DNA of 64,000 nt from Phaeosaccion multiseriatum (lineage: Eukaryota; Ochrophyta, other classes): assembly GCA_965112735.1 (NCBI GenBank), contig OZ218959.1, positions 2,790,001 through 2,854,000 on the forward strand, given 5' to 3'. A model generated the notes under the pieces. That model worked only from the letters and a program-made list of their open reading frames with translations. It was not told the DNA's origin and ran no database searches. How positions within the stretch are numbered: the first letter of the stretch is position 1; every line of letters begins with the position of its first letter. Below, one piece after another: positions 37,302 through 49,300 of the stretch. A program made the position numbers and the translations under genes.

Positions 37302-38505
37302 CCAACCCCGACTGCCGCCTGGATGAGTTGCTCAACATGATCGATTCGATCGCGATGAGCGACTCATCCAGGCCGGCAATCGGGGTTGGGTGGCCTCCAT
37401 GAGAAGCAGGACAGGAGGGGCCTCAAGCATGGCCAGGCCGAGCGTGGAGAGGACGGGGCTCAACGAGGCGCAGGCACTTGCGTACGACACCGTCATCAAT
37501 CACGCCGCCGCTCTGGACGCGTCGAGAGCAGCTTCTGCGTCCTCGCCGCCGCCAGAGGCCCTTCTGATGGTGCTCACAGGGACAGCTGTGACGGGCAAAA
37601 CGCGTGTCATCAATGCCATAGTGCATACCTTGGGGGAGCGCCGGGTACGCTTGATGGCTCCCACTGGCAATGCGGCTCAGCTCATTGGCGGGACCACCAT
37701 CCACTCCGGCTTCAACCTCGGGACTCGGAATGAACGTCAGGACCTGAGCGGCGAGCAGCTACGACGCCTCCAAGACTCCCTGCAGGACGGACTACATCAT
37801 CATCGACGAGCTGTCCATGATGAGCCGGGAACTGTTGGGGCAGATCGACGCGCGATGTAGACAGGCACGACCTCGCACCAGGCATCTCCCCTTCGACGGG
37901 CTCAGCATCATCATGGCAGGCGACCCCTTGCAACTGCCACCGGTAGGGGGGCAGCCCTTGTGGGGCGGCGGACAGAATCAGTCTAGTGGCGCACAGTCAG
38001 CACACAGCATCGCAGGCAGGGCGGCGTGGGAGAGCATCAGCGTTGTCGTCCAACTGACTGAGGTGATGAGGCAGGAGGGGGAGGCGCAGGCGGCTTTTCG
38101 CGCCACACTTGGCAGGATGGCACGAGGCGCTGTGACGCACGAGGACTATGAGCTTCTTAAAACGCGTTTCCGCACCAACCTCTCTCGGGAGGAGCAGGAA
38201 CGCTTCGCCTCTGCTCCTCATCTCTACCCGACCAATGCCCAGGCCGACAGGCGCAACACTGAGCAGCTCAACGGGCTTGACAGCGATGTTGCACGCATCG
38301 ATGCTGAGCACTCCACCCCAGGAGACCGCAACATGGACTTGAAGCACTTCCGCCAATTGCGAACCCGCCTGTACTTGGGTGTTGGCACAGAGGTCATGCT
38401 CAACAACAACATTTGGACCGCGGCGGGGCTGAGCAATGGATCGAGAGGCAGGGTCGTGCACATGCACTGGGCTGAGGGAACATGCCCTCCTCAGCTTCCC
38501 CTCTC
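36186..38505. repeat. 2.3-kb near-perfect palindrome carrying two helicase copies
   Basis: Left arm 36186-37343 and right arm 37348-38505 are inverted copies around a centre at about 37345, with only scattered substitutions. Inferred from the two divergent, nearly identical helicase frames (starts at 37301 and 37390) and the mirrored GGAGGCCACCCAACCCCG sequences next to them. Confidence 0.93.
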
Positions 38506-38632
38506 TCTCCCCCCCCTAATAGCGGTAGCTGAGCAGAATTGGTACCAGCTCTTCCTTCACGCTACGAACGGCCGCCGTGGAAAGTTTGGGGAATGTGGCC
38601 TGCAGGTACAGGACCCAGGTGGGCAGGCCTAA
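37390..38632 (+). pseudogene. Pif1-like helicase, right copy, frameshifted
   Basis: Matches the left copy through GTAVTGKT and RRLQDSLQD. It then lacks 2 bp at about 37787 and shifts into an early stop at 37860. The original frame resumes at MMSRELLGQI and runs to about 38505, where similarity ends within the PLSLPPLI region. Substitutions elsewhere are few, so the break is recent. Broken by frameshift and 3' truncation. Confidence 0.88.
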
Positions 38633-39660
38633 GCCGGCAGAGGGAGCTGCCCGCCGGACGGCCCCAGTTTGGGATGGGACGATGCCCCTGCCGCAGCAGG
38701 GAGGGGCACCTGGTGCTCGAGGAGGAGGCGGTGCTCGTGCAGGAGTGGGAGGTGCTGGTGGTGGAAGTGGAGGTGGTGGTGGTGCGGCTGGTGCTGCGGC
38801 AGGGGCAGCTGGTGCTCGAGGAGCGAGAGGTGCTCGTGCTGGACGTGAAGGTACTGGTGCGGCTGGTGCTGAAGGTGCTGGAGGAGGTCAAGGCAGAGGT
38901 GGTGCTGGGCTTGGTGGACGTGTGGATGAAGGAGCTGGTGCTCGTCTGTGGGCTGACGTTGCTCCTGTGCCGTAGCGGGGGGGATGGGCTGATGTTGCTC
39001 GAGGACGGGGGGCCCAAACTTCGGTACAGCTACTTCAGCAGGGGCTTACCGCTCAGGCGAGGACCCCGGGGCGGCGCGATGCAGGCGACAGCCTCGTTCC
39101 TGTACGTTCCTTGCTTTGCTCAGAGCCGCGCTTGATGAGGGTCGTCGTAACCTTGGAGACACCCCGCTGTGGGAGGTGTCTGGATTTCAAGCTTGGGTTG
39201 AGCAATCGGGGGGGGGGAGGTGAACGTGAGGGGCTTCGGCACCCATGTCGAGGGGGGGGGGCGGCATGTATTTGCCCGATGGTACGCCCATCCTCACCCA
39301 CCAGACCGGCTACATCGAGGCAAACGTGCAAGAGTATCTCCTGAACAGCGCCAATGCCCGCGCCGCGCTGCAGTTGCGAACCTGGCTCGATGGTGTGGTG
39401 GGCGCCAACGACGTCGTTCTTTCAGAGGAGGAGCGCGGCGTGCCAGTGGCCGCACGCATTGCCGGCACCGTCAGTATGCCTCTTGACATCCAGCAGCGGA
39501 ATGCGAAGCAAGAGCATGTAGACGTGTGGTTAGTTCAGGAGCACGGACGGCGGCGGGGTGGTGCTGCCTCGCTGCCTCTAGACTCCAGCTGCCATCACGG
39601 CGGGGTGGGTCTGGCCCATGAGGCCCAGCAGGCCACCGTCTTTCGACGTCTTCATTTCCA
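38506..39660. other. Unassigned coding debris beside the helicase palindrome
   Basis: Protein-like stretches with no family recognised. Minus strand: a Pro/Ala/Arg-rich frame ending LPTWVLYLQATFPKLSTAAV and then VRSVKEELVPILLSYRY, stop at 38516-38518. Plus strand: LRAALDEGRRNLGDTPLWEV from about 39116, shifting frame at a G run near 39255 into PDGTPILTHQTGYIEANVQE and MPLDIQQRNAKQEHVDVW (to about 39530). The frameshift suggests decay. Possibly remains of a mobile element. Confidence 0.35.
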
Positions 39661-39740
39661 CATATAATTACTTACGTAAGTAAGTATGTACTTCGAAGTA
39701 TTACCCTCCAGTGATGAACCTATCACGCTCTTCTTGTAGC

Positions 39741-40010
39741 GATGTAGCTTGCAATCGGCCCCTGACATGCTTCTGAGGCGACCCTGCTTCCTGCTTCTGG
39801 CCGGCGCTGCTTCCTGCTTCTCGCTGGCGCCAGCCGGCCAGGCAGGTTCCAGGTTCTGGGGGAAAGCCATGTAATAAGGCAATGATGAGGGCCAAGGCTG
39901 CTTCCTGCTTCTGGCCGGCATCAGCCGGCTTCTGGGCTGGCCTGTCTCAGAAGCATGTCAGTCGAGGCCATCGAGAGGCCAGGCGCCGATTGCCGATAGG
40001 CTGCAAGCCC
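39741..40010. repeat. Fold-back (MITE-like) inverted repeat
   Basis: GTAGCTTGCAATCGGC and GACATGCTTCTGAG (39739-39777) are mirrored by CTCAGAAGCATGTC (39945-39958) and GCCGATTGCC...GGCTGCAAGC (about 39984-40008). Inside, GCTTCCTGCTTCT repeats three times. No coding capacity. A non-autonomous terminal-inverted-repeat element is the simplest reading. Confidence 0.6.
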
Positions 40011-40092
40011 CCAAAAAGGGGGGAGTTTCAGCTCGTTGGGACCTACCTAATAGTAATGCGACTCGAATTCAAAGCACATAGAGCGAGGAGCC

Positions 40093-40703
40093 ATGGCCAA
40101 TAAGGCCAGTGTGGTTTCCAATGGCGGCGGAGCGGGAGCCAAGGCTCCTCCCCGCGACCGATACGCTCACCTGCGAGCCACGATGGTAGGCGAGAACAAG
40201 GAGGAACGGATCACTTTTACATGCATCAATTGCTTAATTTTTCCCTCCGTATCTGCTGCCTATCTTCGACCTTCCCGTCCTGCCCTCGCAGGGAGTGGAG
40301 TTATTCGACAAGGTGCAGGCCGCCAAGCTACTCGTTGTAGGCGCAGGAGGGATCGGTGAGTGCGTCGTGAGTGCGCGTGGATGTAGACCGCCTGACTGAT
40401 CCAAGGAGGGGGGAGAAGTGGGCAGACAGACAGCTCAACCCTTCCCCTTGATTGTGCCTACGCATTTTGCAGTGATAGATTGCTGCCTGCTCAACTTACC
40501 GATGCCATCAATGCTATCCCGGTGAACGGTGTTGGTGGGTGTGGTCTGCTCTGCTCTGCTCTGCTCTGCTCTGCTCCCTGCCCTGATGGCGCCTCCAGGC
40601 TGCGAGCTACTGAAAAATTTGGTACTTACGGGCTTCAAGGACATCGAAGTCGTAGATCTCGACACCATCGACGTCAGCAACCTGAACAGGTATCGATCTA
40701 CCC

Positions 40704-40738
<35 letters not shown>

Positions 40739-41395
40739 AAGCACACCCGCGGGACGGGGCGGAAGGGGGTCGACAGTGAGGGCGGGCGCGCGCGTGTGTG
40801 TGTTTGTGTGTGTGACACAGTGACATAGGGACACAGGGGGGGGGGGAGTGGTTCCAAGAGCATATCAAAGAACGCAGTGTTGTCATGTCTTTTTTTTCCT
40901 TCTCACTTGTTCCTGCTTCCCCCATTGGCAGGCAATTCCTCTTTCGGCCCGAGCATGTCGGCCAGAGCAAGTCCAAAGTGGCCCGGGAGGTGAGAGCAGA
41001 GGAGGTGTATGGACAGATGCTTTGAGGCGCCATCCCTTGAGATGCCCCCTGAGCAGATCTATCTGTGACGCTAACCAACCAGTTCCAGAAATTCCACCCA
41101 CTCGCCTGCTTGCCTGCCTCCCTCTCTCCTTGTCTTGTGTCGTCTTATGTTTGATGTCTGTCCATAACTACCCTCACCCCCTCACGTCCTTTGCAAGGTG
41201 GTGCTTCGCTTCAACCCTGACGCCTCGATCGTCGCCCATCATGGCAACATCAAAGCGGCTCAGTTCGGCCTGAGCTACATTGATCAGTTCGACATGGTGC
41301 TCAACGCCCTCGATAACCTCGATGCCCGGAGGTGGGTGAGCCGCGATGGGCCGGTAGCACGCTTACACGCATACACGCACAAACACACACGTACA

Positions 41396-41458
<63 letters not shown>

Positions 41459-41582
41459 CCACACGCCCACACCCCTTGCCCCGTTCTCTCAGACACGTGA
41501 ACAGGCTGTGCCTCGCCAAGGACAAGCCCCTGGTGGAGAGCGGCACCACGGGCTTCCTGGGGCAGGTGTGTGTATGTGTGTA

Positions 41583-41624
<42 letters not shown>

Positions 41625-41943
41625 TGTATGTGTGTGTACCCTGCCCTTCACCCTGACCCGTAAGGCCTTGACCCTGACCCTGACCCTGACCCTAACCCTA
41701 ACCCTTCCTCTGCGGCAGGTGTGCGTCATCAAGAAGGGGGAGACGGAGTGCTACGAGTGCACACCCAAGACCACGCAGAAGCAGGCATGTTCGTTGTTGC
41801 CGTTAGCTGTTAACCGCTTGTTTTGTTTGTTTGGGCGCAAAGGGTTTCTTTAGCTAACTCCTCCCATGCCCTCCTCTCCCTTCGCTCTCTCCCCCTTTTC
41901 TCTCTCTTTCTCTTGTCTCTGTACCTCTCTTTCTGCCCCCTTC

Positions 41944-41974
<31 letters not shown>

Positions 41975-42279
41975 TCCCCCATCACCTCGCTCTCCCTCCT
42001 TCCCTCTCCTCAGTACCCCATCTGCACCATCCGTGCCACTCCCGACAAGCCTGTACATTGCATTGTGTGGGCGAAGGAGGCCTTCAAGCTCTTCTTCGGG
42101 GACATGACCACCAGGTTAAGTCAACAAGCGGTTTTCCTCTTAGCCCTCCTACATGAAGCATTGACCCCTCTTACTATCGAGCGTTAGCCCATCTAGTGTT
42201 AACCCTCCTCACCATCGGCCGTTAACCTTCTTACCATCGAGCCTTACCCCTCTTATATATGATATATATATATATATAT

Positions 42280-42319
<40 letters not shown>

Positions 42320-43530
42320 GCCTCCTCCCCTTACGCACCATCCCCTTGCGCCTCCCCATACCTCCCCTCCACATCCCCTTCCCCATACCCCTCCAGCATG
42401 TTGTACGAAGACCCCGCGGGTCTGGAGCAGTCCGTGTACATGGCCGAGGCTCTCCAGAGACCCACAGGAGAGGGTGAGGAGGAGGGGGGGAGCGAAGAGG
42501 CCGTGCTGGACTATGCCATGAAGGCCATCAAGGGGCAGGTACGGTGTGTGTGTGCGCGTGAGCGAGTGTGTGTGTGTGTATGTGTGTGTGTTGAGTGCGT
42601 GTGCGTATCTATGTCTTACTCCAAGGAAAACGTGGGGGCCGAGGGAGGGAAGGAAGCGAAGGGGCGAAGATTTCCCCCGCCCTTCCCTGTCTGAAAGACA
42701 TCCCCTGAGACCCCTCGCCCTCCTTCTCCTCCTCCCTCCTCCCCTCCTCCTCCTCCTCCTCCTCCTCCTCCTCCTCCCTCGTTGCCTTTTCCCGACCACA
42801 CACCACACCCTACTTGTAGTGTGTGGCAGAGATTAGCAAGAAGATAGCCATGGACGTCTACAAGGGGGCAAGCAGCGTACCAGTGCCGCTCACTGAGGAC
42901 CTGATCGAGAGCGCCGTGCGAAGTTTCAAAGAGGCCCCGACGAGGACCCAGGGGGGCGGTTGGGACAGGAAGGTGTGGGACGTGCAGGACAGGTGAGCTG
43001 AAACTGAAACTGCGTAGGAGTGGGAGCGTGCACCGCGTTTCGCTCCTCCTCTGGGGCGACTGAGGGCTAAGGGCTGAGACTGGCGATGGCGTTGGCTGCC
43101 ATCGATGGGACAGCGCCTTGCCAGGCAGCAGCTCACTACCCCTCCCTCCCCCCTCCCCTGTGCTGCTGTTGTGCTGCTGTTGTGCTGCTGCTGTGTGTGT
43201 CGCCGTTCTGTGGTGTGGTGTGGTGTGGTGCAGTATTCGCGAGCTCACGCTGTGCTTTGTCGAAGTCTTCACAGACCCGGAGCAGCGCAAGGTCAGTGGT
43301 CAGTGTAACTTCAGCTCAGTTTCAGTTCGAGTTCGGCTCGATTCGGGTTCAGCTTCGGATCAGTGTTGACAGTCAAGCTTTCTAGTGCGCAGTGGGGGTC
43401 CAAAGTCGAATCCGCTGCCTCACTTACAAACTCACTTCTCTGCCTCCCCACTCCTTCCCTCCCTCCCGCACCCACTTATCACCCGCTCCCTCTCTTTTTC
43501 TTGCCCGCGCGTCCACCTGCCCGTGCATTC

Positions 43531-43572
<42 letters not shown>

Positions 43573-45747
43573 GCACAGCTTGTGGGGTCGATGGAGTTCG
43601 ACAAAGACGACAGTGTGGCCATGCGCTTTGTGGCCGCCTTCACCAATCTGCGCAGCGCCATCTTCCACATCCCACTGCAGGTGAGGAGGGAGGGAAGGAA
43701 GGAAGGAGAGAGGGAGGGAGGGAGGGAGGGAGGGAGGAAGGGAGGGAGTCAGCGAGGGAATCTTACGAAGTGCGTGGTTGGGGTCTCCTGGCTAAATCAC
43801 GGTCCTCCTCCTCCTCCTCCTCCTCCTCCTGTTTTGTGGCGGTGCACACGCTTTACACACACACACACACATCACCGCATCATCCCAACAAACTCAACAC
43901 AATGAATGCAATAGTCCTTCTATGAGGCCAAGGGCATCGCAGGCAACATCATCCCCGCCATCGCCACCACCAACGCCATCATCGCGGGTATGCAGGTCGT
44001 GCAGGCAATCACCATCCTGGAGGCCAAGGTGAGTGAGTATGTGCAGGGGTGTCAGGACAGAGGGTGGGTGGACGGATGGGCGGGTGGGTGTTAGGAAAGA
44101 GAGCGGGGGGTGAGAAGTGTCAGGACAGGGTGGGTGGGTGGGCTCCTCCTCCTCCTCCCCTGTGTCCCATCCCCTGTTTGGTTATGCACCCTTGTTGGGG
44201 CCCCAAATCCGTCTCATCATCCGCATCATCCCTCCCGTCTCTCCATCTGCTGCCGTCCAATCCCTCCCACACACATACACAAACACACGCGCGCACACAC
44301 ACACGCACCCGTACACACACACACGCACATGCACACACAACAGGCCCCCATCGTGGAGTGCTGCAAGTACGTCTACTGCCTTCGCGGCCCCACTCGGAAG
44401 GGCATGTTCTTGCAACCCGCCACCCTACGAACCCCCAATCCGTCTTGCTATGTGTGCAACACAACGACGCTGGAGCTCTTTGTGGACACGCACACCACCA
44501 CGCTTCAGACGCTTGTGGACAATGTGTTCAAGGCCAGGTTGGGCATCAACGAGCCCAATATCACCATCGGGACCAGTGGCATTTACGAAGAAGTAAGTAG
44601 TATAATGTCTCACTGTACGAATAAAGACCCTGGACCCTCACCCACACCCACACCCACCCTCGCCCTCACATCCCCACCCTTCCCCTCACCCTCACGCTCA
44701 CCCTCGCCGTCACCCTCCCTCCGCCTCACCATCACCCTCACCATCACCCTCACCATCACCCTCCCCCTCCCCCTCTCCCTCCCCCTCTTTCTCACCCTCA
44801 CCCTCACCCTCTCCCTCCGCCTCGCCCTCCCCCTCATCCTCACACTCATCTTCATCACCCATCCATCCATCCATCCATCCATCCATGTCTCCTTCGCCGT
44901 GCATCACATCTTACAAACGCAAACTCCTCACCAGGGGGAGGGCTGTGACGAGAGCCTCCACGGCAACCTTCCCACCCTCCTCAAGGATCTGCCTGCAGGG
45001 GGCGTCATAGATGGCACACAGCTGAATGTGGAGGACTTTAGTCAGGACCTCAACGTCACCGTGTGCGTGTTCCACAAAGTGCTAGACGAGAAGGTGTGTG
45101 TGCGTGCGTGTGTGAGAGAGCGTGTGTGGGTGGGTGGGTTTGTGCGCGTGTTCATGTGTGTACGTGTGTGTGTTATGTGTATGCGTGTGGGTGGTTGTTC
45201 TCTATACCCTGCTGCGGACTGACCGACTTTGCTTCCCCTCCTTCCTTCCTCCCTTCCTTCCTCCCTACCTTCCTTCCTTCCTTCCTTCCTTCCTTCCTTC
45301 CTCCCGTTCTTCCATCCTTCCATCCTTCATTCCTTCCTTCCTTCCTTCCTTTCTCCCTTTTTGCCTTCCTTCCTTCTTTCCTTGCACCCCTCTGTCCTTC
45401 CTTCCGCCCCTTCCCCGCACCCCTAGGAGGTACCCGAGGGCTTCGAGCTGGCAGGGAACACAGACAAGAAGCTCCAGGAGGATAAAGCAACAAGCGAAGC
45501 AAGGAGCGCGGCCCCTGCCTCTTCTTCCTCTTCTGCTAGTACTACTGCGGCTGCCACTGCTGTACCACCAACTGCTGCTGGTGCTGCTGCTGCTGAGGCC
45601 AGTGATGATGATATTGTGATGGTGACGGACTCCACCACCCGCAAGAGGAAGCGGGAGCAGCGAGAGGAGGCCCAAGGCCAGAGAGAAGCCAAGAAGGCAG
45701 CCAAGGGGGGGGATGGGGAGGAGCAAGAGGTCATCTGTATCGACTGA
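40093..45747 (+). CDS. UBA2: SUMO-activating enzyme subunit 2
   Basis: Catalytic subunit of the nuclear SUMO E1, which adenylates SUMO and carries it as a thioester. Sixteen exons, all phases consistent: 40093-40185, 40292-40355, 40599-40689, 40932-40989, 41198-41331, 41493-41565, 41719-41784, 42014-42114, 42397-42538, 42820-42992, 43234-43291, 43579-43680, 43915-44028, 44344-44592, 44935-45093, 45427-45747. Features: nucleotide-binding [33 protein letters not shown], zinc ligands CYEC (182-185) and CYVC, catalytic Cys197 in [16 protein letters not shown] in the adenylation domain, a ubiquitin-like domain, and a C-terminal basic KRKREQR (probable nuclear signal) followed by EVICID. Intron 7 uses a GC donor. 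The last exon contains a dispersed-motif copy read AVPPTAAG. The first exons are duplicated at 35571-35945. Confidence 0.96.
41398..41456 (+). repeat. (AC)n before UBA2 exon 6
   Basis: Pure AC dinucleotide array upstream of the acceptor CTCTCAG. Many other introns here have similar CA tracts. Confidence 0.9.
41670..41705 (+). repeat. Telomere-like hexamers CCCTGA/CCCTAA
   Basis: About four CCCTGA and two CCCTAA units in UBA2 intron 6, close to the acceptor. Short and imperfect, so possibly only another microsatellite. Confidence 0.6.
41785..42013 (+). other. GC-AG intron in UBA2
   Basis: Exon 7 ends AAGCAG and the intron starts GCATGT. The acceptor is CTCAG. The flanking codons (TQK Q | Y PICT) join in phase and fit the UBA2 family, so a GC donor is required. 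Confidence 0.75.
42257..42315 (+). repeat. (AT)n in UBA2 intron 8
   Basis: Two AT dinucleotide arrays, unusual in this GC-rich region. Confidence 0.9.
45559..45580 (-). repeat. Dispersed motif copy in UBA2 coding exon
   Basis: GTACCACCAACTGCTGCTG (one mismatch) read AVPPTAAG in the C-terminal tail, outside the folded domains. Confidence 0.85.
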
Positions 45748-46377
45748 GCCATACATAGGCGTGAGAGAGAGGGAGAGAGAGACCATCAAGGGGCACACTG
45801 AGACAGGCCAAGGGGCACAGTGAGCCGTGCAAGGAATCGCATGTATCACCAACTGCTGCCCTGCTTATTGGGGAGAGTGGGTCCCACACACACCCCGTGC
45901 TGCCATGCTGAAGGACATGTACCGCTACTCTACCCATGTCCCGACATGCGCCATGATTGCTGTTTTTAGTTTCAGTTTCCCCCCTTTTTAGCACCCTCAA
46001 CTGTGTAACACGCACAAGTCGATATTGTCTTGACCAAATAGGAAGGAGGACTGGAGCTGGAGCTGGTCTTAAAAACTAAGCCAATCCTCCCCTCCCCCCT
46101 CCTCTTGCCACACACACCGAACACCAGGCCGGCTCCCCTTGCCACATCCTCCAGGGCATGTATATAGTGTCGTGCCCTTTCCTTGGAGGCGGTGCCAGTA
46201 CCGTATCACCAACTGCTGCTGTATCATCTGCCATCTGCTTTGAGACTACTTCATGCTTGCTGTACCGTGCTGGTGCGCGCGCTGTATCACCAACTGCTGC
46301 TGTATCTGTAGCATCAGCAACCCCAAAAAAAAACTGCTAATGCTGTGGATTGTATCACCCAACTGACTTATGATACA
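45748..46377. other. Convergent UBA2/IMPDH spacer with motif cluster
   Basis: Holds both 3'UTRs and four copies of the dispersed motif in the same orientation: 45842-45860, 46202-46219, 46281-46299 and a degenerate one at 46349-46366. Two of them are followed by another CTGTATC start, as if tandem units had begun to form. No coding signal. Confidence 0.75.
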
Positions 46378-49300
46378 CTATGCGTAGAGCTTGCGTGTGT
46401 ACGAATGCAAGTCGTGAACACCCCCTTCCTTCTGCGCGGAGGGGCTCCTCAGCTCAAAGCGGACCACCCCGTCCCCCACGCCTGCGTGCACGGCCTTGAG
46501 AGAGAGCTGCCCGAGGTCTTGCAGGCCGTGGCGGATGGATTGGACCATGTACGGTACGAAGCGGTGCAGAGAGCCTCTGTTCAGCAGCAGGAGGAGGAGG
46601 AGGAGGAGGAGGAGGAGGAGGGGGAGGAGGAAGAAGAGAGGGTGGGGGGGGAGGCAGAATCAGTGAAATAAATCCCTGCCCTCTCTTCTCTTCTCTCTCT
46701 CTTGACTCTCTCTCCTCCCTCCTCTCCCTCTCCTTCTCCTCACCTGTCTACGACGACCCCGCTGACTCCGCTGGAGCCTGCAAACATGGAGAGGTCCCCC
46801 CCATTCCTCGTCCTTGCCTCCAAAGCGGTGGTGGCTTGATAGTGCTTGACTCGCACCCCGTCTTGAAACGCGTACTCGCCAGGGGCTTCTTCAGTGCCTG
46901 CGAGCAGCGAGCCCATCATCACGGCACTGGCTCCCTGGGGGGAGGGGAGGGGAGGGGAGGGAGGGAGGGGAGGGGAGGGGTGAGAGGCGAAGGGGGGGAA
47001 GGGGAAGAGGGAGGAGGAGGGGGGGGGAGGGGGTAACGGGCGAGGAGACAGGAGGACAGGGGAGGGAGAGAAAGGGAGGGAGAGTTCATCAGGGCACACC
47101 GCCACACTTCCCCCCACACTCGCACCCTCTCGCACATCACCAACCCCCCACCCCTTACGTAGCCCCACACGTGACCCCCACGTAAGCATACGTAAGGTAA
47201 TGTAAACGTACCAGTGTGAGTGCTTTGATGGCGCACCCCGTGTTCATGATGCCCCCATCCGCCACCACAGGTACACCAAACTCTCTTGCCACGCGGGACA
47301 CGTGATAAACTGCGCTGATCTGAGCACGACCAACTGCTCGAACCTGGGGGGAGAGGGGAGGGGAGAGGAGGGGAGGGGAGGAGAGAGAGGGAGGGAGTGA
47401 GTGACTGAGGGAGTGAATAAGGGAAGGACTGTTTGAGTGAGTGAATATGAGTGAGGGAACTAGTTTGTGGGTGGGTGGGTGAGTTGAGTGAGTGAGGGCA
47501 GGATGGCAATAGGACTAGAGTTTAAGCAAGGCAGAACGGAAGGAAAGAGGGAGGGAAAGAAGGAAGGAGAAAGGACGGAAAGAAAGACGGAAGAAAGGAG
47601 GGAAGGGAGGGAGAATGCACCCTCGTCCCATCTCATTCCGCCGTACCTGTTGGACATTGGAGACGGAGCCTGCCCCCATCCCGACTCGGATGCCGTCAGC
47701 CCCTGCCTCGAGCAGCGATCGTGCCTGGCCTGCTGTCACCACGTTACCAGCCATCACATCCACGCCGGGGTGGTTCGCCTGTCCCAGGGGGGCAACAAAG
47801 ACGAATACAGCGGTGCGGGCAGGAGAAGTGGCCGTGTCAGCAGCAGCAGCAGCAGCAGCAGCTGACTCCCTGGTCCCTTCCTTCTTCACCGTCGCGCTCG
47901 CCTCCGCCTTTTACCAGTACGACCACTTTCCCCACTCCGTACCACCGACGTGCCTACCTTAATGTATCTAATGAGGTCCCCCTGTGCGGCCGTGTGTCCG
48001 TTCCGCTCGTCCATGCACAACAGATCCACCCCCGCCTCCACCAGCAGAGCGATGCGGGCCTGCTCCGACGGGTTGGCAGACACAGCGGCTCCCACCTGTG
48101 TGCCGGGGCGTGCATGTGTGTGTGTATGTATGTGTGTGTGTGTGTGGTCAGCGCTCGTTCTCATGTCAAATGGTCTGGTTGTTTTGTCTCTACTCTTCTC
48201 ATCTCAAAGGATTTCCAGTAGTCTCGCCTCTCTCTGTGTTCCACCCTCCCCTCTCCCCCTCTCCTCCCCTCTAGCCCTTCCTCTTCCTCTCTCTCGCCCC
48301 TCTCTCCTCTCTCTCCCTCTACTCGGGTCTCCCTCGTCTCACCCTAAGCTTGCCGGTGACGGGGTCCTTGGTGGAGTGCGGAAAGTCTCGTGACTTGCGG
48401 ATGTCTGTCCGTGTAGTGAGCTTGCATAGGTTTCCCTCCTTGTCTACGATGGGCAAGTAGCCTGTGAGAAGAGTAGCCAGTAGAGAGAGAGTGAGAAGAG
48501 GAGTCAGTAGAGAGAGAGTGAGAAGAGTAGTCAGTAGAGAGAGAGTGAGAAGAGGAGTCAGTAGAGAGAGTGTGTGTCGAGCAGAGGAGGGAAACAGAGA
48601 GATGATAGAGGAGAGGAGTGATAGAGGAGAGGAGAGATGAGAGAGCGGGAGGACAGGAGAGAGCGAGAGGAGAGAGGGAGGGAGAGAGAGAGAGCGGAGA
48701 CGGAGTCAGTATTCGTCGAGTTGTAACGAACGAACGGACGGACGGGGGGCTTGCACAAGACAAGCAAAGCCCAACCCACACCAACCCGGTATAGTGACAA
48801 TGCTCGTCAAAGACGGAGCCGTGCTTGCTTGCATTGTTTGCATGGAACGTAGGGTGGATGGAGCAGGGATGGGCAGGCAGGCAACCCTGACGATAACAAC
48901 ACCGCCCCATATGCCTCTACGGGTACCTCAGAGGAGGGCCAAGTTGGCTCAGAGGCATGTGACATCGATTTTCTGGTTCGATGTTGCGGATCGATATTGG
49001 CTAAGGTATAATGAACTGTCCGTCCCTCCCTCCCCATACGCCTTTACCTTCTCTCTCCCTCCCCATACCCCTCCAACTGACTCACCTTTCTTGCTCTTCA
49101 TGAGCCGCTCCTGGGCCTCCTTGACGGAGATGCCCTCCTGCCCCACCACGATCTTATCGATAGGGGTCATGGTGTCTTGCAGCGTGCAGGAGCGGTCCTC
49201 CAGCAGATCCTGGGGAGGGAGGGGGGAGAGGGGGAGAGGGGGAGAGGGAAAGGGGTTGAGCGCACCACTCACACTTCTTCCTCTCGTCTTTCTCCATGCC

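Noticed and set aside
41670-41705. Interstitial telomere or chromosome end
   Set aside because: Only a few CCCTGA/CCCTAA units, inside a UBA2 intron with exons on both sides; too short to claim telomeric origin.
42546-42836. Cys/Val-rich frames from GT-rich introns
   Set aside because: They arise from (GT)n or (AC)n tracts in introns of well-defined genes.
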